From assembly GCF_024172185.1 (NCBI RefSeq), contig NZ_JAMZEC010000001.1, forward strand, positions 5,848,001 to 5,912,000: DNA of 64,000 nt, read 5' to 3'. Made by a program: the position numbers and the translations under genes. Shown here one piece after another: positions 25,373 through 43,250 of this stretch. How positions within the stretch are numbered: position 1 is the stretch's first letter; each line of letters opens with the position of its first letter. Under the pieces are notes generated by a model, which saw only the letters and a program-made list of their open reading frames with translations, was not told where the DNA came from and ran no database searches. The DNA comes from Nonomuraea roseoviolacea subsp. carminata. Its GTDB lineage: Bacteria > Actinomycetota > Actinomycetes > Streptosporangiales > Streptosporangiaceae.

Positions 25373-26220
25373 CTGCTGAACCTGCGTTCGATGTAGTGCT
25401 GACCGGCGTTCATGACGGTCGTGGCCACGAGGTACCAGAAGCACGCCACGGTGAGCAGGGGGACCTGCTGGAAGTTCCTGGAGTAGATGCCCTGGATCGA
25501 GGTCAGGAGCTCCGGTACGGCGATGGCGAAGACGAGGGAGGTGGTCTTGAGCATGGAGACCACCTGGTTGCCCGTCGGCGGGATGATGACCCGCATGGCC
25601 TGCGGAAGGACGATCTTCCGCAGGGTCTGGGCGCGGGTCAGCCCCAGGGCGTGGGCCGCCTCCGTCTGGCCGGGGTCGACGGAGGCGATGCCGGCCCGCA
25701 CGATCTCGCCCATGTAGGCCGCCTCGTGCAGGCCGAGCCCCAGCACCGCCGCGGTGAGCTGGGTGATGATCATGTTGGTGTCGAACTGCACGAACGTGGG
25801 GCCCCAGGGCACGCCCAGCCCGATCGTCGGCACCACCGCGGACAGGAAGTACCAGAACAGCAACTGCACCAGCAGCGGCACGCCGCGGAAGACCCAGATG
25901 TAGAACCCGCTCAGCGACGACAGCAGGGGGTTGGGCGACATGCGCAGCACGGCCAGGACCACGCCGCCCGCGATGCCGACGACCATGGCGAGCAGCGTGA
26001 GCAGCAGCGTGGTGCCGACCCCGCTCAGGACCGCCGGGGAGAAGAGGTACTCGCCGACCACCTCCCACTGCATGCGCGGGTTGGCCACCCAGCCCTGCAC
26101 CAGGAAGATCACCACGAAGCCGAGCACGCCCGCGCCCACCCAGCGCCCCGGATGGCGCAGCGGCACGGCCTGGATCTCCGCCCGGGCGGCGGGGCGCGCC
26201 GTCTGCTGGCTCACGGTCAC
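25369..26220 (-). CDS. Amino acid ABC transporter permease (HisM/GlnP type)
   Basis: The 283-residue product starts at the GTG that overlaps the binding-protein stop (GTGA). It has about five membrane helices and the HisMQ-type EAA loop (EAAHALGLTRAQTLRKIVLPQAMRVIIPP). A single permease gene suggests it forms a homodimer in the importer. Confidence 0.94.
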   Translation of the reverse strand: MTVSQQTARPAARAEIQAVPLRHPGRWVGAGVLGFVVIFLVQGWVANPRMQWEVVGEYLFSPAVLSGVGTTLLLTLLAMVVGIAGGVVLAVLRMSPNPLLSSLSGFYIWVFRGVPLLVQLLFWYFLSAVVPTIGLGVPWGPTFVQFDTNMIITQLTAAVLGLGLHEAAYMGEIVRAGIASVDPGQTEAAHALGLTRAQTLRKIVLPQAMRVIIPPTGNQVVSMLKTTSLVFAIAVPELLTSIQGIYSRNFQQVPLLTVACFWYLVATTVMNAGQHYIERRFSR

Positions 26221-27107
26221 GACTCGCCGCCGTTGATCACCGCTTGGTCGAGGGCGCCCGGCGACATCTTCCACTTGGCGAGGATCTTGGCGTAGGAGCC
26301 GTTGTCCATCAGCTTCTGCAACGCCTGCTGCACGGCCTTGGAGAGGTTCTGGTCCTCCTTGTTGACGAGGATCCCGTACGGCAGGAAGCGGTACGGCTCG
26401 CCCACCTGCTTCATCCGGCCGCCGGACTGCTCGGCCTGGTAGGTGATGGTGGGGGTGCCGCCGATGAAGGCGTTGGCCCGGCCGGTGGAGACGGCCTGCA
26501 GGCAGCCGACCGTGTCGGGGAACACCAGCACCTTGACCGCGGGCTTGCCCGCCGCCGTGCACTTCTTGTTCTGCTGCTCGGCGTCGTCGGCCTGGGCGGT
26601 GCCCTGCTCGACGGCCGCCGTCCTGCCGCACAGGTCGTCGAGCGACGTGATCGCCTGGGCGTCCTTGTCCTGGACGAGCAGCGAGCTGCTGGTCTTGAAG
26701 TAGTCGACGAAGGTGACCTTCTCGCGGCGTTCCGGCTTGTCGAGCATCGCCTGGATGGCCAGGTCGTACCGGCGCGCCTGCACGCCGGCGATGAGGCTGT
26801 CGAAGCTGGCCTGACTGAAGGTCACCTCGACGCCGAGCACCTGGCCGACGGCCTTCATGAGCTCGGGTTCCAGGCCGACGACCGACTTGTTGTCGGTGCC
26901 GAGGAAGACCAGCGGCGGATAGTTGTGACCGGCGGCGACGTTGAGCGTGCCGCTCTTCTTGATCTTGTCGGGCAGAAGGTCGTGGAGTTCCTGACTCTTC
27001 TGCTGCGCCGGCGCGGCCGCCTGGGAAGCGGCGTCGCCTCCGGAGCAGGCGGTCAGGGACAGGAGTCCCGCCAGGCCGAATGCGGCGGCTGCTTGGGTGA
27101 ACCGCAT
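26217..27107 (-). CDS. Amino acid ABC transporter substrate-binding lipoprotein
   Basis: The 296-residue product starts MRFTQAAAAFGLAGLLSLTA and has a lipobox (LTAC) for lipid anchoring. The SBP_bac_3 fold is seen in KSGTLNVAAGHNYPPLVFLG, ALQAMLDKPERREKVTFVDY-like and GRTAAVEQGTAQ segments. A GTG four codons earlier is possible, but the AGGGGG site touches it. It delivers a polar amino acid or amine to the permease, and a LysR gene is divergent. Confidence 0.92.
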   Translation of the reverse strand: MRFTQAAAAFGLAGLLSLTACSGGDAASQAAAPAQQKSQELHDLLPDKIKKSGTLNVAAGHNYPPLVFLGTDNKSVVGLEPELMKAVGQVLGVEVTFSQASFDSLIAGVQARRYDLAIQAMLDKPERREKVTFVDYFKTSSSLLVQDKDAQAITSLDDLCGRTAAVEQGTAQADDAEQQNKKCTAAGKPAVKVLVFPDTVGCLQAVSTGRANAFIGGTPTITYQAEQSGGRMKQVGEPYRFLPYGILVNKEDQNLSKAVQQALQKLMDNGSYAKILAKWKMSPGALDQAVINGGES

Positions 27108-27153
27108 CGCGCAGGACACCCCCTCTCGGGCTTGGTGCTACGTTCCGTGCACA

Positions 27154-27163
27154 CCAATATTGG
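27154..27163. promoter_or_regulatory. CCAATATTGG palindrome in the importer/LysR divergent region
   Basis: A perfect 10-bp palindrome with an AT-rich core stands out in the 27108-27339 gap between the importer operon and the LysR gene, and is a candidate LysR box. Confidence 0.4.
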
Positions 27164-27339
27164 GGGTCCGTTCAGATCCGACAAGGTGATGGAGCATGCG
27201 CGTTGGTGCACATGCTGTTCACTCCTCCTTATCCTTTTCGCCGATCTCACCAGCCCTGTCGTTGCTGCTGAGCGATCGCGGGGCCCTCCGGTGGCCGGCG
27301 ATCTGGTGATGCAAGTGGCCGGACTGTTAAGTTGGGGCG

Positions 27340-28266
27340 ATGCTCACCCCGGTCCAGTTGCAGGCCATCCGCGAAGTGGTCGCCACCGGCTCGCTCCGGA
27401 CGGCCGCCAAACGCCTCGGGTTCACGCCGTCGGCCATCTCGCAGCAGGTCTCCTCGCTGGAGCGAGCCCTGGGAGTGCAGCTGTTCGAGCGCCTGCCGCG
27501 CAGCGTCCGGCCCACCGCGGCGGGGGCCGAGCTGGCCCGCAAGGCCGCCCGGCTGCTGGCCGACCTGGAGGCGGCGGAGGAGGAGATGCGTTCCTTCGCC
27601 ACCACCCACCGGGGCAGGCTGCGGCTCGGCAGCTTCTGGTCCGCCGGGTTCCGGCTGGTGCCCGCCGTCCTGGCCGAGTTCCTCCGCGACCGCCCCAACG
27701 TGGACATCCGGTACGAGGAAGGCGACCCGCACCGGACCATCCCCGCGGTGAACGAGGGGCGGCTCGACCTGGCCGTGGTCTTCGAGTACGGCATGGTGCC
27801 GCACACCTGGCCGAAGGACCTGACCATGACGTTGATCATGGAGGAGCCGCTCTACGTGCTCGTGCCGCCCGGCCACCGGCTGGCCGGGCGCAAGCGCATC
27901 CAGTTCCGGGAGCTGTCGGACGAGCGGTGGATCTCCTACACCGAGGGCATGGACGCCGCGCTCAACCTGTCGCACATCTGCGCGGCCAGCGGCTTCGACC
28001 CCGACGTGCTGTTCCGCACCAACGACTACAACCTGCCGTTCGAGCTCGTCCGCAAGGGGCTGGGGGTGGCGATCGTGCCGGAGCTGGCGATGATCGAGTC
28101 GCACGACGTGTGCGTGTTCCGGCTCGGCGACACCTCCCACGTGCGCCGCGTCTTCACCGTGTGCCGCGCCACCGACCCCAATCCGCTGCTCGGCCACGCC
28201 ACGACCATGCTCATCAACGCCGCCGAGTCCCTGCACCTGCGCACGGACCTCCCCGTCGCCGTGTGA
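27340..28266 (+). CDS. LysR-family transcriptional regulator
   Basis: The 308-residue product has an N-terminal winged helix (LTPVQLQAIREVVATGSLRTAAKRLGFTPSAISQQVSSLERALGVQLFER) and the periplasmic-binding-like effector domain. It is divergent from the amino-acid importer/oxidase operon, which it most likely controls in response to the substrate. A strong hairpin follows its stop. Confidence 0.94.
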   Translation: MLTPVQLQAIREVVATGSLRTAAKRLGFTPSAISQQVSSLERALGVQLFERLPRSVRPTAAGAELARKAARLLADLEAAEEEMRSFATTHRGRLRLGSFWSAGFRLVPAVLAEFLRDRPNVDIRYEEGDPHRTIPAVNEGRLDLAVVFEYGMVPHTWPKDLTMTLIMEEPLYVLVPPGHRLAGRKRIQFRELSDERWISYTEGMDAALNLSHICAASGFDPDVLFRTNDYNLPFELVRKGLGVAIVPELAMIESHDVCVFRLGDTSHVRRVFTVCRATDPNPLLGHATTMLINAAESLHLRTDLPVAV

Positions 28267-28289
28267 GCCGGGGTGACCGGTGAATCCAC

Positions 28290-28321
28290 GGCCCCGCCGC
28301 ACCACCCGGTCCGGCGGGGCC
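28290..28321. terminator. Bidirectional hairpin terminator
   Basis: A perfect 10-bp stem (GGCCCCGCCG with CGGCGGGGCC, 12-base loop) lies between the convergent LysR and CU044_5270-type genes. Confidence 0.75.
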
Positions 28322-28333
28322 CTTGAGCCGGGA

Positions 28334-29488
28334 TCAGGAGGGCTTGGCGTCGGTCCAGCCCGCCTCCAGGACGGTGGTGGAGCCGACCACCGTGCCGGGC
28401 TCGAAGTCCGCCCGCCGGCCCCCGGGCTCGACCACGACGCTCTGGATGCCGAGGGCCTGGCCGGTCGCCATGTCGAGGATCAGCCGGTGCTCCAGCACGC
28501 CGGAGCCCTTGACGCGCTCCTCCACGGCGACCGCCGTGCCCTGGCGGCCCTCGCCGTCCACGACGTTCTCGATGACCTTGACGGTGTCGAGGCCGGCGAG
28601 CATGCGGAAGGCCGCCCCCCGCACCCGCGGCGTCACCGGCATGTCGGTGATCAGCCCCACGCTGACCCGGAACAGCCAGGTGTCGGAACCCATCGGGACG
28701 CTGGACGACTCCGTGTCGTGCCCGTCGTACGAGCGCAGCAGCCACCGCTTGAGCCCGCCCGGGTCGCTCGGAAGGCCGCGCAGGTCCTTCATCGTGACGT
28801 TCCTGCCCAGCCAGAACACCTTGTCGCCGTCCACCAGCGGGCCGTGGCTGGTCCGCGCCTTGCCGGCGGAGGTCTTCAGCTTCAGGGGCCCGCCGGCCTT
28901 GCCCGGCACCACGACGTCGATCTCGCCGGGGGAGCCGGCCCGCTCCCACGCCTGGCGGTCCTCCTCGGTGGCCGGGCGCGCCCCGAGCGTCTGGTCGCGC
29001 CCCCACCGCTCGCCGCCGGCGGCGGCGGGCGTCCACAGTTCGCTGCGCTGCAGGTCCATGACCCGGTAGCCGCCCCGCGCCGCGCTGTAGACCGAACGGG
29101 TCACCGACGCCGTGTGCCAGTAGGCGCCGTCGCCCTCGCTGCGCCGGTCGGCCTTCTTCGCGGCGGCCAGCAGGACGTCCCGGGCCGACAGCCGCACCCG
29201 CGTCCCCGGCACCGTACTGGGGCTGACGGCGACCGGACGGCCGCCGTCGGGTCCCCGTGGCGTCGGCACGGTGCCGTTCCCCGACACGACCACGACCACC
29301 GCGGTCACGGCGGCCGCCGCCCCGGCCAGGCCGAGACCCCACGCGGGCCTGACCGTCACGCGCCGGCGCCGCGCCGGCCGCGGCCTCGCCATGGCGCGGG
29401 CCAGCTCGGCGTCCCTGGTGCGCGGGTCCACCGGCCGGTCGCCGAGATGCGCGGGCCGCGCCGCCCGCAGCTCGTCCATGAGGTTCAT
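28334..29488 (-). CDS. CU044_5270-family membrane protein, ECF partner
   Basis: The 384-residue product has a cytoplasmic N-terminus (MNLMDELRAARPAHLGD), one membrane helix at about residues 47-68 and a large extracytoplasmic domain (VRLSARDVLLAAAKKADRR). This is the layout of the CU044_5270 family, which regularly follows ECF sigma factors in actinobacteria and may act as an anti-sigma-like partner. Its ATG overlaps the sigma-factor stop by four bases. No zinc-binding anti-sigma motif is visible. Confidence 0.85.
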   Translation of the reverse strand: MNLMDELRAARPAHLGDRPVDPRTRDAELARAMARPRPARRRRVTVRPAWGLGLAGAAAAVTAVVVVVSGNGTVPTPRGPDGGRPVAVSPSTVPGTRVRLSARDVLLAAAKKADRRSEGDGAYWHTASVTRSVYSAARGGYRVMDLQRSELWTPAAAGGERWGRDQTLGARPATEEDRQAWERAGSPGEIDVVVPGKAGGPLKLKTSAGKARTSHGPLVDGDKVFWLGRNVTMKDLRGLPSDPGGLKRWLLRSYDGHDTESSSVPMGSDTWLFRVSVGLITDMPVTPRVRGAAFRMLAGLDTVKVIENVVDGEGRQGTAVAVEERVKGSGVLEHRLILDMATGQALGIQSVVVEPGGRRADFEPGTVVGSTTVLEAGWTDAKPS

Positions 29489-30075
29489 GACCACTCCTCG
29501 CTGAGGTTCCGTACGGGGGACAGGGACGGCTGGGCGGGCTCGCCGCGACGCGGTCCGGTGGCCGGTTCGCCGGCCACGGCCTGCCTGAGCCGCTTGCGGG
29601 CCCGGTGCAGCCGCACGCGGAAGGCCGCCGACGAGCAGCCGACGACGCGGGCGGCCTCCTTGGGGGACAGCCCGTGCCAGGCGACCAGGACGAGGATCTC
29701 CCGGTCGTCCTCCGGCAGCGCGGCCAGCGCCCGCAGCAGGCCCATCCGCTCGGTCACCTCGTCGGCCACGTCGCCCTCGGTCCAGCACCGCAGCTCGGCG
29801 GCCAGCGCCTCCCTGCGGGCCTCGGCCCGCACGTTGTCGCGCAGGACGTTGCGGGCGACGCCGAGCAGCCACGGCAGGGCGTGTTCCGGGACGTCGTCCA
29901 GCCGCCTCCAGGCGATGGCGAACGTCTCGCTCACCACCTCGTCGGCCACCTGCCGTCCCGCGCGGCTGACCACGTAGGCCCAGACCCGTTGTCGGCATTC
30001 GTCGTACATACCGGTGAACCGGTGCGCATCGTCCGTCACCACCCAGCCCCTTCGATCGGGTGCGTTCTCTGACAT
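29485..30075 (-). CDS. ECF RNA polymerase sigma factor
   Basis: The 196-residue product has sigma region 2 (YDECRQRVWAYVVSRAGRQVADEVVSETFAIAWRRL) and region 4 (LAALPEDDREILVLVAWHGLSPKEAARVVGCSSAAFRVRLHRARKRL). It is the first gene of a two-gene unit with the CU044_5270-family protein. The start is ATG of MSENAPDRRGW; a later GTG (VTDDAHRF) is possible. Confidence 0.92.
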   Translation of the reverse strand: MSENAPDRRGWVVTDDAHRFTGMYDECRQRVWAYVVSRAGRQVADEVVSETFAIAWRRLDDVPEHALPWLLGVARNVLRDNVRAEARREALAAELRCWTEGDVADEVTERMGLLRALAALPEDDREILVLVAWHGLSPKEAARVVGCSSAAFRVRLHRARKRLRQAVAGEPATGPRRGEPAQPSLSPVRNLSEEWS

Positions 30076-30163
30076 CAGGTAGTGGTGCGGACCTTCCGCT
30101 CGTTACGTCTGACCTGAAACTCTCAGCCCGTGATCACGGTGAGGCACTTTTCGGCTGCGCCAT

Positions 30164-31459
30164 GTGGTCATCAGAAACCGCCCGAAACATCGGGCCTCCC
30201 CGGCACACTACGTGGTGCCGAAGCATCGCCTCCGCCGCCGCACGGCGGGGGCGGAGCCAGTACCGACCATCTCGGAGCACGACATCAAGACATCATCCCC
30301 GCAAGGCACCGAAGACCGCCGGCGCTTCCGGCTCGCCCGCGCGCTGGTCCGGAGCTGCCTGTCCGCCGCCGTCGCCCTCGCGTGCCTCGCCGCCCTGTCC
30401 ACGAGCGTCGTCCCCGGCGGCGAGTTACGGACGGTGGGCGCGGAGAAGGCCGTCAGCGCCATCGGCGCCCGCCCCAACGACGGTTCCGGCTACTGGCCGG
30501 ACTTCTCGAACACCGGTTACGCCCACACCCCGGCCAACGCCGGAGGGCTCGGCCTGGGCGCGTACCCGGGCAAGCTCACCGACTACGCGAAGGGCATGAG
30601 AGCCGACAAGCCGCTGCGGCTGGAGTTCCCTGACAACAGCGTCATCTCCTTCAAGCGCTTCCTCGCCGTGAAGGTGATGATCTACGGCGACAACCTCACG
30701 TTCGTCGGGTGCCTGTTCGAAGGCACCAACCCCAACGACAACCTCGTCCAGATCTACTCGGACAACAACATCAAGTTCCTCTACTCGACGTTCAAGCCGA
30801 GCTCCTACAAGATGCCGCCCGGCAACGACGGCACGGTCTCGTCGTCCCCCACCAAGCCGGGCACGCCCTTCGGGAAGTCCTGGCAGCTCGCCACGACGAT
30901 GAAGGAAGCCGTGGCCGTCATGGACCACAACGACATCTGGGGCAACGCGGGCATGATCATGGTCACCGGTTTCCCGGGCCGCCCGTCCACGTGGACGAAC
31001 AACTACATCCACGACATGGCCGATACGTCGCATGACGAATACCACCACGACGGCATAGGCCCGCAGAGCGAGGGCAACGGCGGCCCCATGATCGTCCGCC
31101 ACAACACCCTGGCCTCCCTGGGCAACACCAACGCCCTGGCCCTGCAGGGCGACGGCGTGTACGACCACATCTCGGTCACGGACAACTACGTCTCGGGCTG
31201 GGGCTACGCGCTGTCCATCGGCGTGAAGAACAACGCCAAGAACATCACCGTCACCGACAACGTCTTCTCGGCCGAGCTCGAACAGCTCTACGGCTTCCTG
31301 TACGGCGGCATCTGGGGCGGCAAGGCGCGTGGCTCCACCTGGCGCCGCAACCTCGTCCAGGCCCGCACGGGCGACGACAACCGCGCCTACACGACGGCCG
31401 ACAACGGCAAGTACCTCTGGCCGGACGGCAAGACCCACGCCACCGACTACACGGGCTGA
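30164..31459 (+). CDS. Secreted right-handed beta-helix protein
   Basis: The 431-residue frame ends in a run of polysaccharide-lyase/pectinase-type coils (NLTFVGCLFEGTNPNDN, IKFLYSTFKPSS, AVMDHNDIWGNAG, VRHNTLASLGNTNALAL, VTDNYVSGWGYALSIG, ITVTDNVFSAEL). A hydrophobic segment (ALVRSCLSAAVALACLAAL, about residues 62-80) is a signal or anchor. The N-terminal region before it is long and basic, so the true start may be one of the later GTG codons; no clear ribosome binding site decides. It probably binds or cleaves an extracellular carbohydrate, but catalytic residues cannot be assigned. Confidence 0.8.
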   Translation: MVIRNRPKHRASPAHYVVPKHRLRRRTAGAEPVPTISEHDIKTSSPQGTEDRRRFRLARALVRSCLSAAVALACLAALSTSVVPGGELRTVGAEKAVSAIGARPNDGSGYWPDFSNTGYAHTPANAGGLGLGAYPGKLTDYAKGMRADKPLRLEFPDNSVISFKRFLAVKVMIYGDNLTFVGCLFEGTNPNDNLVQIYSDNNIKFLYSTFKPSSYKMPPGNDGTVSSSPTKPGTPFGKSWQLATTMKEAVAVMDHNDIWGNAGMIMVTGFPGRPSTWTNNYIHDMADTSHDEYHHDGIGPQSEGNGGPMIVRHNTLASLGNTNALALQGDGVYDHISVTDNYVSGWGYALSIGVKNNAKNITVTDNVFSAELEQLYGFLYGGIWGGKARGSTWRRNLVQARTGDDNRAYTTADNGKYLWPDGKTHATDYTG

Positions 31460-31480
31460 GCCGCTTCCCCCGTGAGGATC

Positions 31481-31527
31481 GCCTCGCCGCTCCCCGTGCG
31501 CCACTCCGCGCCGGGGAGCGGCGAGGC
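31481..31527 (+). terminator. Long hairpin terminator after the beta-helix gene
   Basis: GCCTCGCCGCTCCCCG (31481-31496) pairs perfectly with CGGGGAGCGGCGAGGC (31512-31527) around a 15-base loop, 22 bases after the stop. Confidence 0.85.
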
Positions 31528-31634
31528 CGTCCAAGATTCTCCGGTTCCGGCAGAAATGATCGGGGTGCCTCCACCCATGAAAAGGGCGTTCGCATCCGTA
31601 CCGGAAGTGGAGGACGTCCTGATGGGAACCGCCG

Positions 31635-32180
31635 GTGTCAGCTGACACGCACAGGTTCGAAGCGGTCTACAAGGCGACCTACGACCAGATCACCGCCTAC
31701 GCCGGCCGGCGCTGCGACTCGCCGCAGGACGCGGCCGACGTGGTCGCCGATACCTTCACCGTCGTCTGGCGCAGGATCGACGAACTGCCCCCTGGCGCGG
31801 AGGCGAGGCTCTGGGTGTACGGGGTGGCCCGCAACGTGCTGGCCGACCACCGCCGCGGCGCGCTCCGCCGCCGGGCGCGGCACCGGGACCTCGACGCGGA
31901 GATGGCCGACCTCTACGGCGATCCCGCCGACCACAGGGTCGAGAGGTCCGCGATCGCCCAGGCGTTCAGGACGCTTCCCGACGACGACCGCGAGCTGCTC
32001 GCGCTGGTCGCGTGGGAGGGCCTGGACCGCGCGGAGATCGCCACGATGCTGGGCCTGTCCCGCAACGCCGTCCGGATCCGGCTGCACCGCGCGCGCAGAC
32101 GGTTCTCCCGGGCGCTCGACGAAGCCGACGTCCGGCGCACGCTGACCGACACCGTCGTACCCGTGGGGAGATCGCTGTGA
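31635..32180 (+). CDS. ECF RNA polymerase sigma factor
   Basis: The 181-residue product from a GTG has region 2 (FEAVYKATYDQITAYAGRRCDSPQDAADVVADTFTVVWRRI) and region 4 (TLPDDDRELLALVAWEGLDRAEIATMLGLSRNAVRIRLHRARRRF). It is similar to the sigma factor at 29485 and likewise is followed by an overlapping membrane-protein gene (GTGA). The two units may be paralogous. Confidence 0.92.
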   Translation: MSADTHRFEAVYKATYDQITAYAGRRCDSPQDAADVVADTFTVVWRRIDELPPGAEARLWVYGVARNVLADHRRGALRRRARHRDLDAEMADLYGDPADHRVERSAIAQAFRTLPDDDRELLALVAWEGLDRAEIATMLGLSRNAVRIRLHRARRRFSRALDEADVRRTLTDTVVPVGRSL

Positions 32181-33112
32181 GGGACATCGATGAGATCGGC
32201 GAGCTGCTGAGGCCGCTGGCCCGGATCACGCCCGACGAACCGGGCGGACGCGCCGGCGGGGCCCGCGCGCGGGCGCTGTTCGCCGACATCGTCGCCCAGG
32301 ACCGGGACGCGACGACGACGGCGGCGCGAGACGCGATGACGACGGTGGCGCTCCCGCGACGCCCGCACGGGTGGCGCACCGGCCGCGGCCGCCGCGCGCT
32401 GCTCGGGCTCGCCGCCTCCGCCGTCCTCGCGCTCGGCGTCGTGCTCGGACCGGGCCTGGCCGGCGCTGGCGCGACCTCCTACGCCAACTCGGCGGTGGAG
32501 ATCCACGAGGAGGCCGGCACGTACGTCGCCCGGATCAAGGACCCCTACGCGGACCAGCGCGAGTTCTCCGAGGCGTTCCGCGCCCTCGGCCTCGACGTCG
32601 AGCTCAACGTGATCCCGGTCTCGCCCTCCGCGGTCGGCGAGATCGTGCGCATGGGCGGTTCCGCCGAGACACCGCTGAACGTGCCCTACGGGGCTCGCAA
32701 GGAGCCGGCGGACTGCGACCTGGCCGACCGTGGGTGCTTCATGGTGGTGACGGTCCCGGCGGCGATCAAGGGCACGCCCGGCGTGCTGCGCTTCGAGCTG
32801 GGGCGGCCGGCCAAGCCGGGTGAGTCCTACGAGAACGACTGGCAGTCGGTCACCCGTCCCGGAGAGCCGCTGGCCGGGGTCAAGGTGAGCGGCCGGACCG
32901 TCGAGGACGTGCTGGCCGAGGTGCGCAAGCGCGGCCTGGCCGCGGAGTTCCGCCTCGTCGTGGTCCATGAGGGCGGGTACGAGGTCAAACCACTGGCGGC
33001 GGACGAGGTGGGCGACGACTGGATCGTCTTCAAGGTCACCCCGGCGCGCGAAGGCGTGGTCACCCTGGAGGTCACCGCCGAACGCCAGGGGGGTTTGGAG
33101 TACGCGGACTGA
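32177..33112 (+). CDS. Single-pass membrane protein coupled to ECF sigma factor
   Basis: The 311-residue product (MRDIDEIGELLRPLARITPD from the GTG overlapping the sigma stop) has a cytoplasmic part of about 70 residues, one helix at about 73-97 (RALLGLAASAVLALGVVLGP) and an extracytoplasmic domain. It has the gene order and topology of a membrane anti-sigma factor but no recognisable ZAS motif. Regulation of the upstream sigma factor is inferred from coupling. The domain family is not recognised. Confidence 0.78.
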   Translation: MRDIDEIGELLRPLARITPDEPGGRAGGARARALFADIVAQDRDATTTAARDAMTTVALPRRPHGWRTGRGRRALLGLAASAVLALGVVLGPGLAGAGATSYANSAVEIHEEAGTYVARIKDPYADQREFSEAFRALGLDVELNVIPVSPSAVGEIVRMGGSAETPLNVPYGARKEPADCDLADRGCFMVVTVPAAIKGTPGVLRFELGRPAKPGESYENDWQSVTRPGEPLAGVKVSGRTVEDVLAEVRKRGLAAEFRLVVVHEGGYEVKPLAADEVGDDWIVFKVTPAREGVVTLEVTAERQGGLEYAD

Positions 33113-33131
33113 CCCCCGGCGCCTCCGGTCC

Positions 33132-33530
33132 TCAGGAGCCGCCGGCCCAGTCCGGGAGCGGTTCGCGCCGGCTGCTCCATTCCGCCGGCGGGCGCGCGTC
33201 CGGAGCCGCCCCCACGATGCCGCCGACGATGGCGCACGTGGTGTCGACGTCCCCGCCGGCCGCCGCGGTGGTCCACATGGCGGCCGCGAAGTCACGGCGC
33301 TCGCGGGCCGCCACCCACAGCGTGAACGGGACCGTGTCGTGAGCCGTGACCCGCCGCCCGTTGCCGAGCATCCGGGCGGCCAGTACGGGGTCGCCGATGG
33401 TGAGGAGCTCCCGCGCCTCGGCGATGCCGTCGCGGACCATGCTCGCGGGCACGTGCTCCGCGACCCGGTCCAGGAACGGCCCGGCGGGCAGGCCCACTGC
33501 CACGGGGCGGGTGGCAGGAGGCGCGGACAT
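33132..33530 (-). pseudogene. 5'-truncated ADP-ribosylglycohydrolase remnant
   Basis: The 132-residue frame carries the C-terminal third of an ADP-ribosylglycohydrolase: AHDTVPFTLWVAARERRDFAAAMWTTAAAGGDVDTTCAIVGGIVGA, with the metal-binding DxDTT motif. Full enzymes are about 300 residues and need the N-terminal GDAxG metal site, which is missing. Upstream sequence in frame is the NRPS terminator. The start ATG (MSAPPATRPVAVG) may be fortuitous. Probably inactive. Confidence 0.7.
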
Positions 33531-33550
33531 CTCCTCGCATCCAACCGCAT

Positions 33551-33596
33551 CTCCCGGTACGGCACCAGCCGTACCGGGAGCCGGCCGTACCGGGAG
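33551..33596 (-). terminator. Terminator of the NRPS operon with duplicated arm
   Basis: CTCCCGGTACGG (33551-33562) is complementary to CCGTACCGGGAG, which occurs twice (33569-33580 and 33585-33596). Either right arm can form a 12-bp stem just after the NRPS stop. Confidence 0.78.
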
Positions 33597-33605
33597 AACG
33601 TGCGG

Positions 33606-43246
<9,641 letters not shown>

Positions 43247-43250
<4 letters not shown>

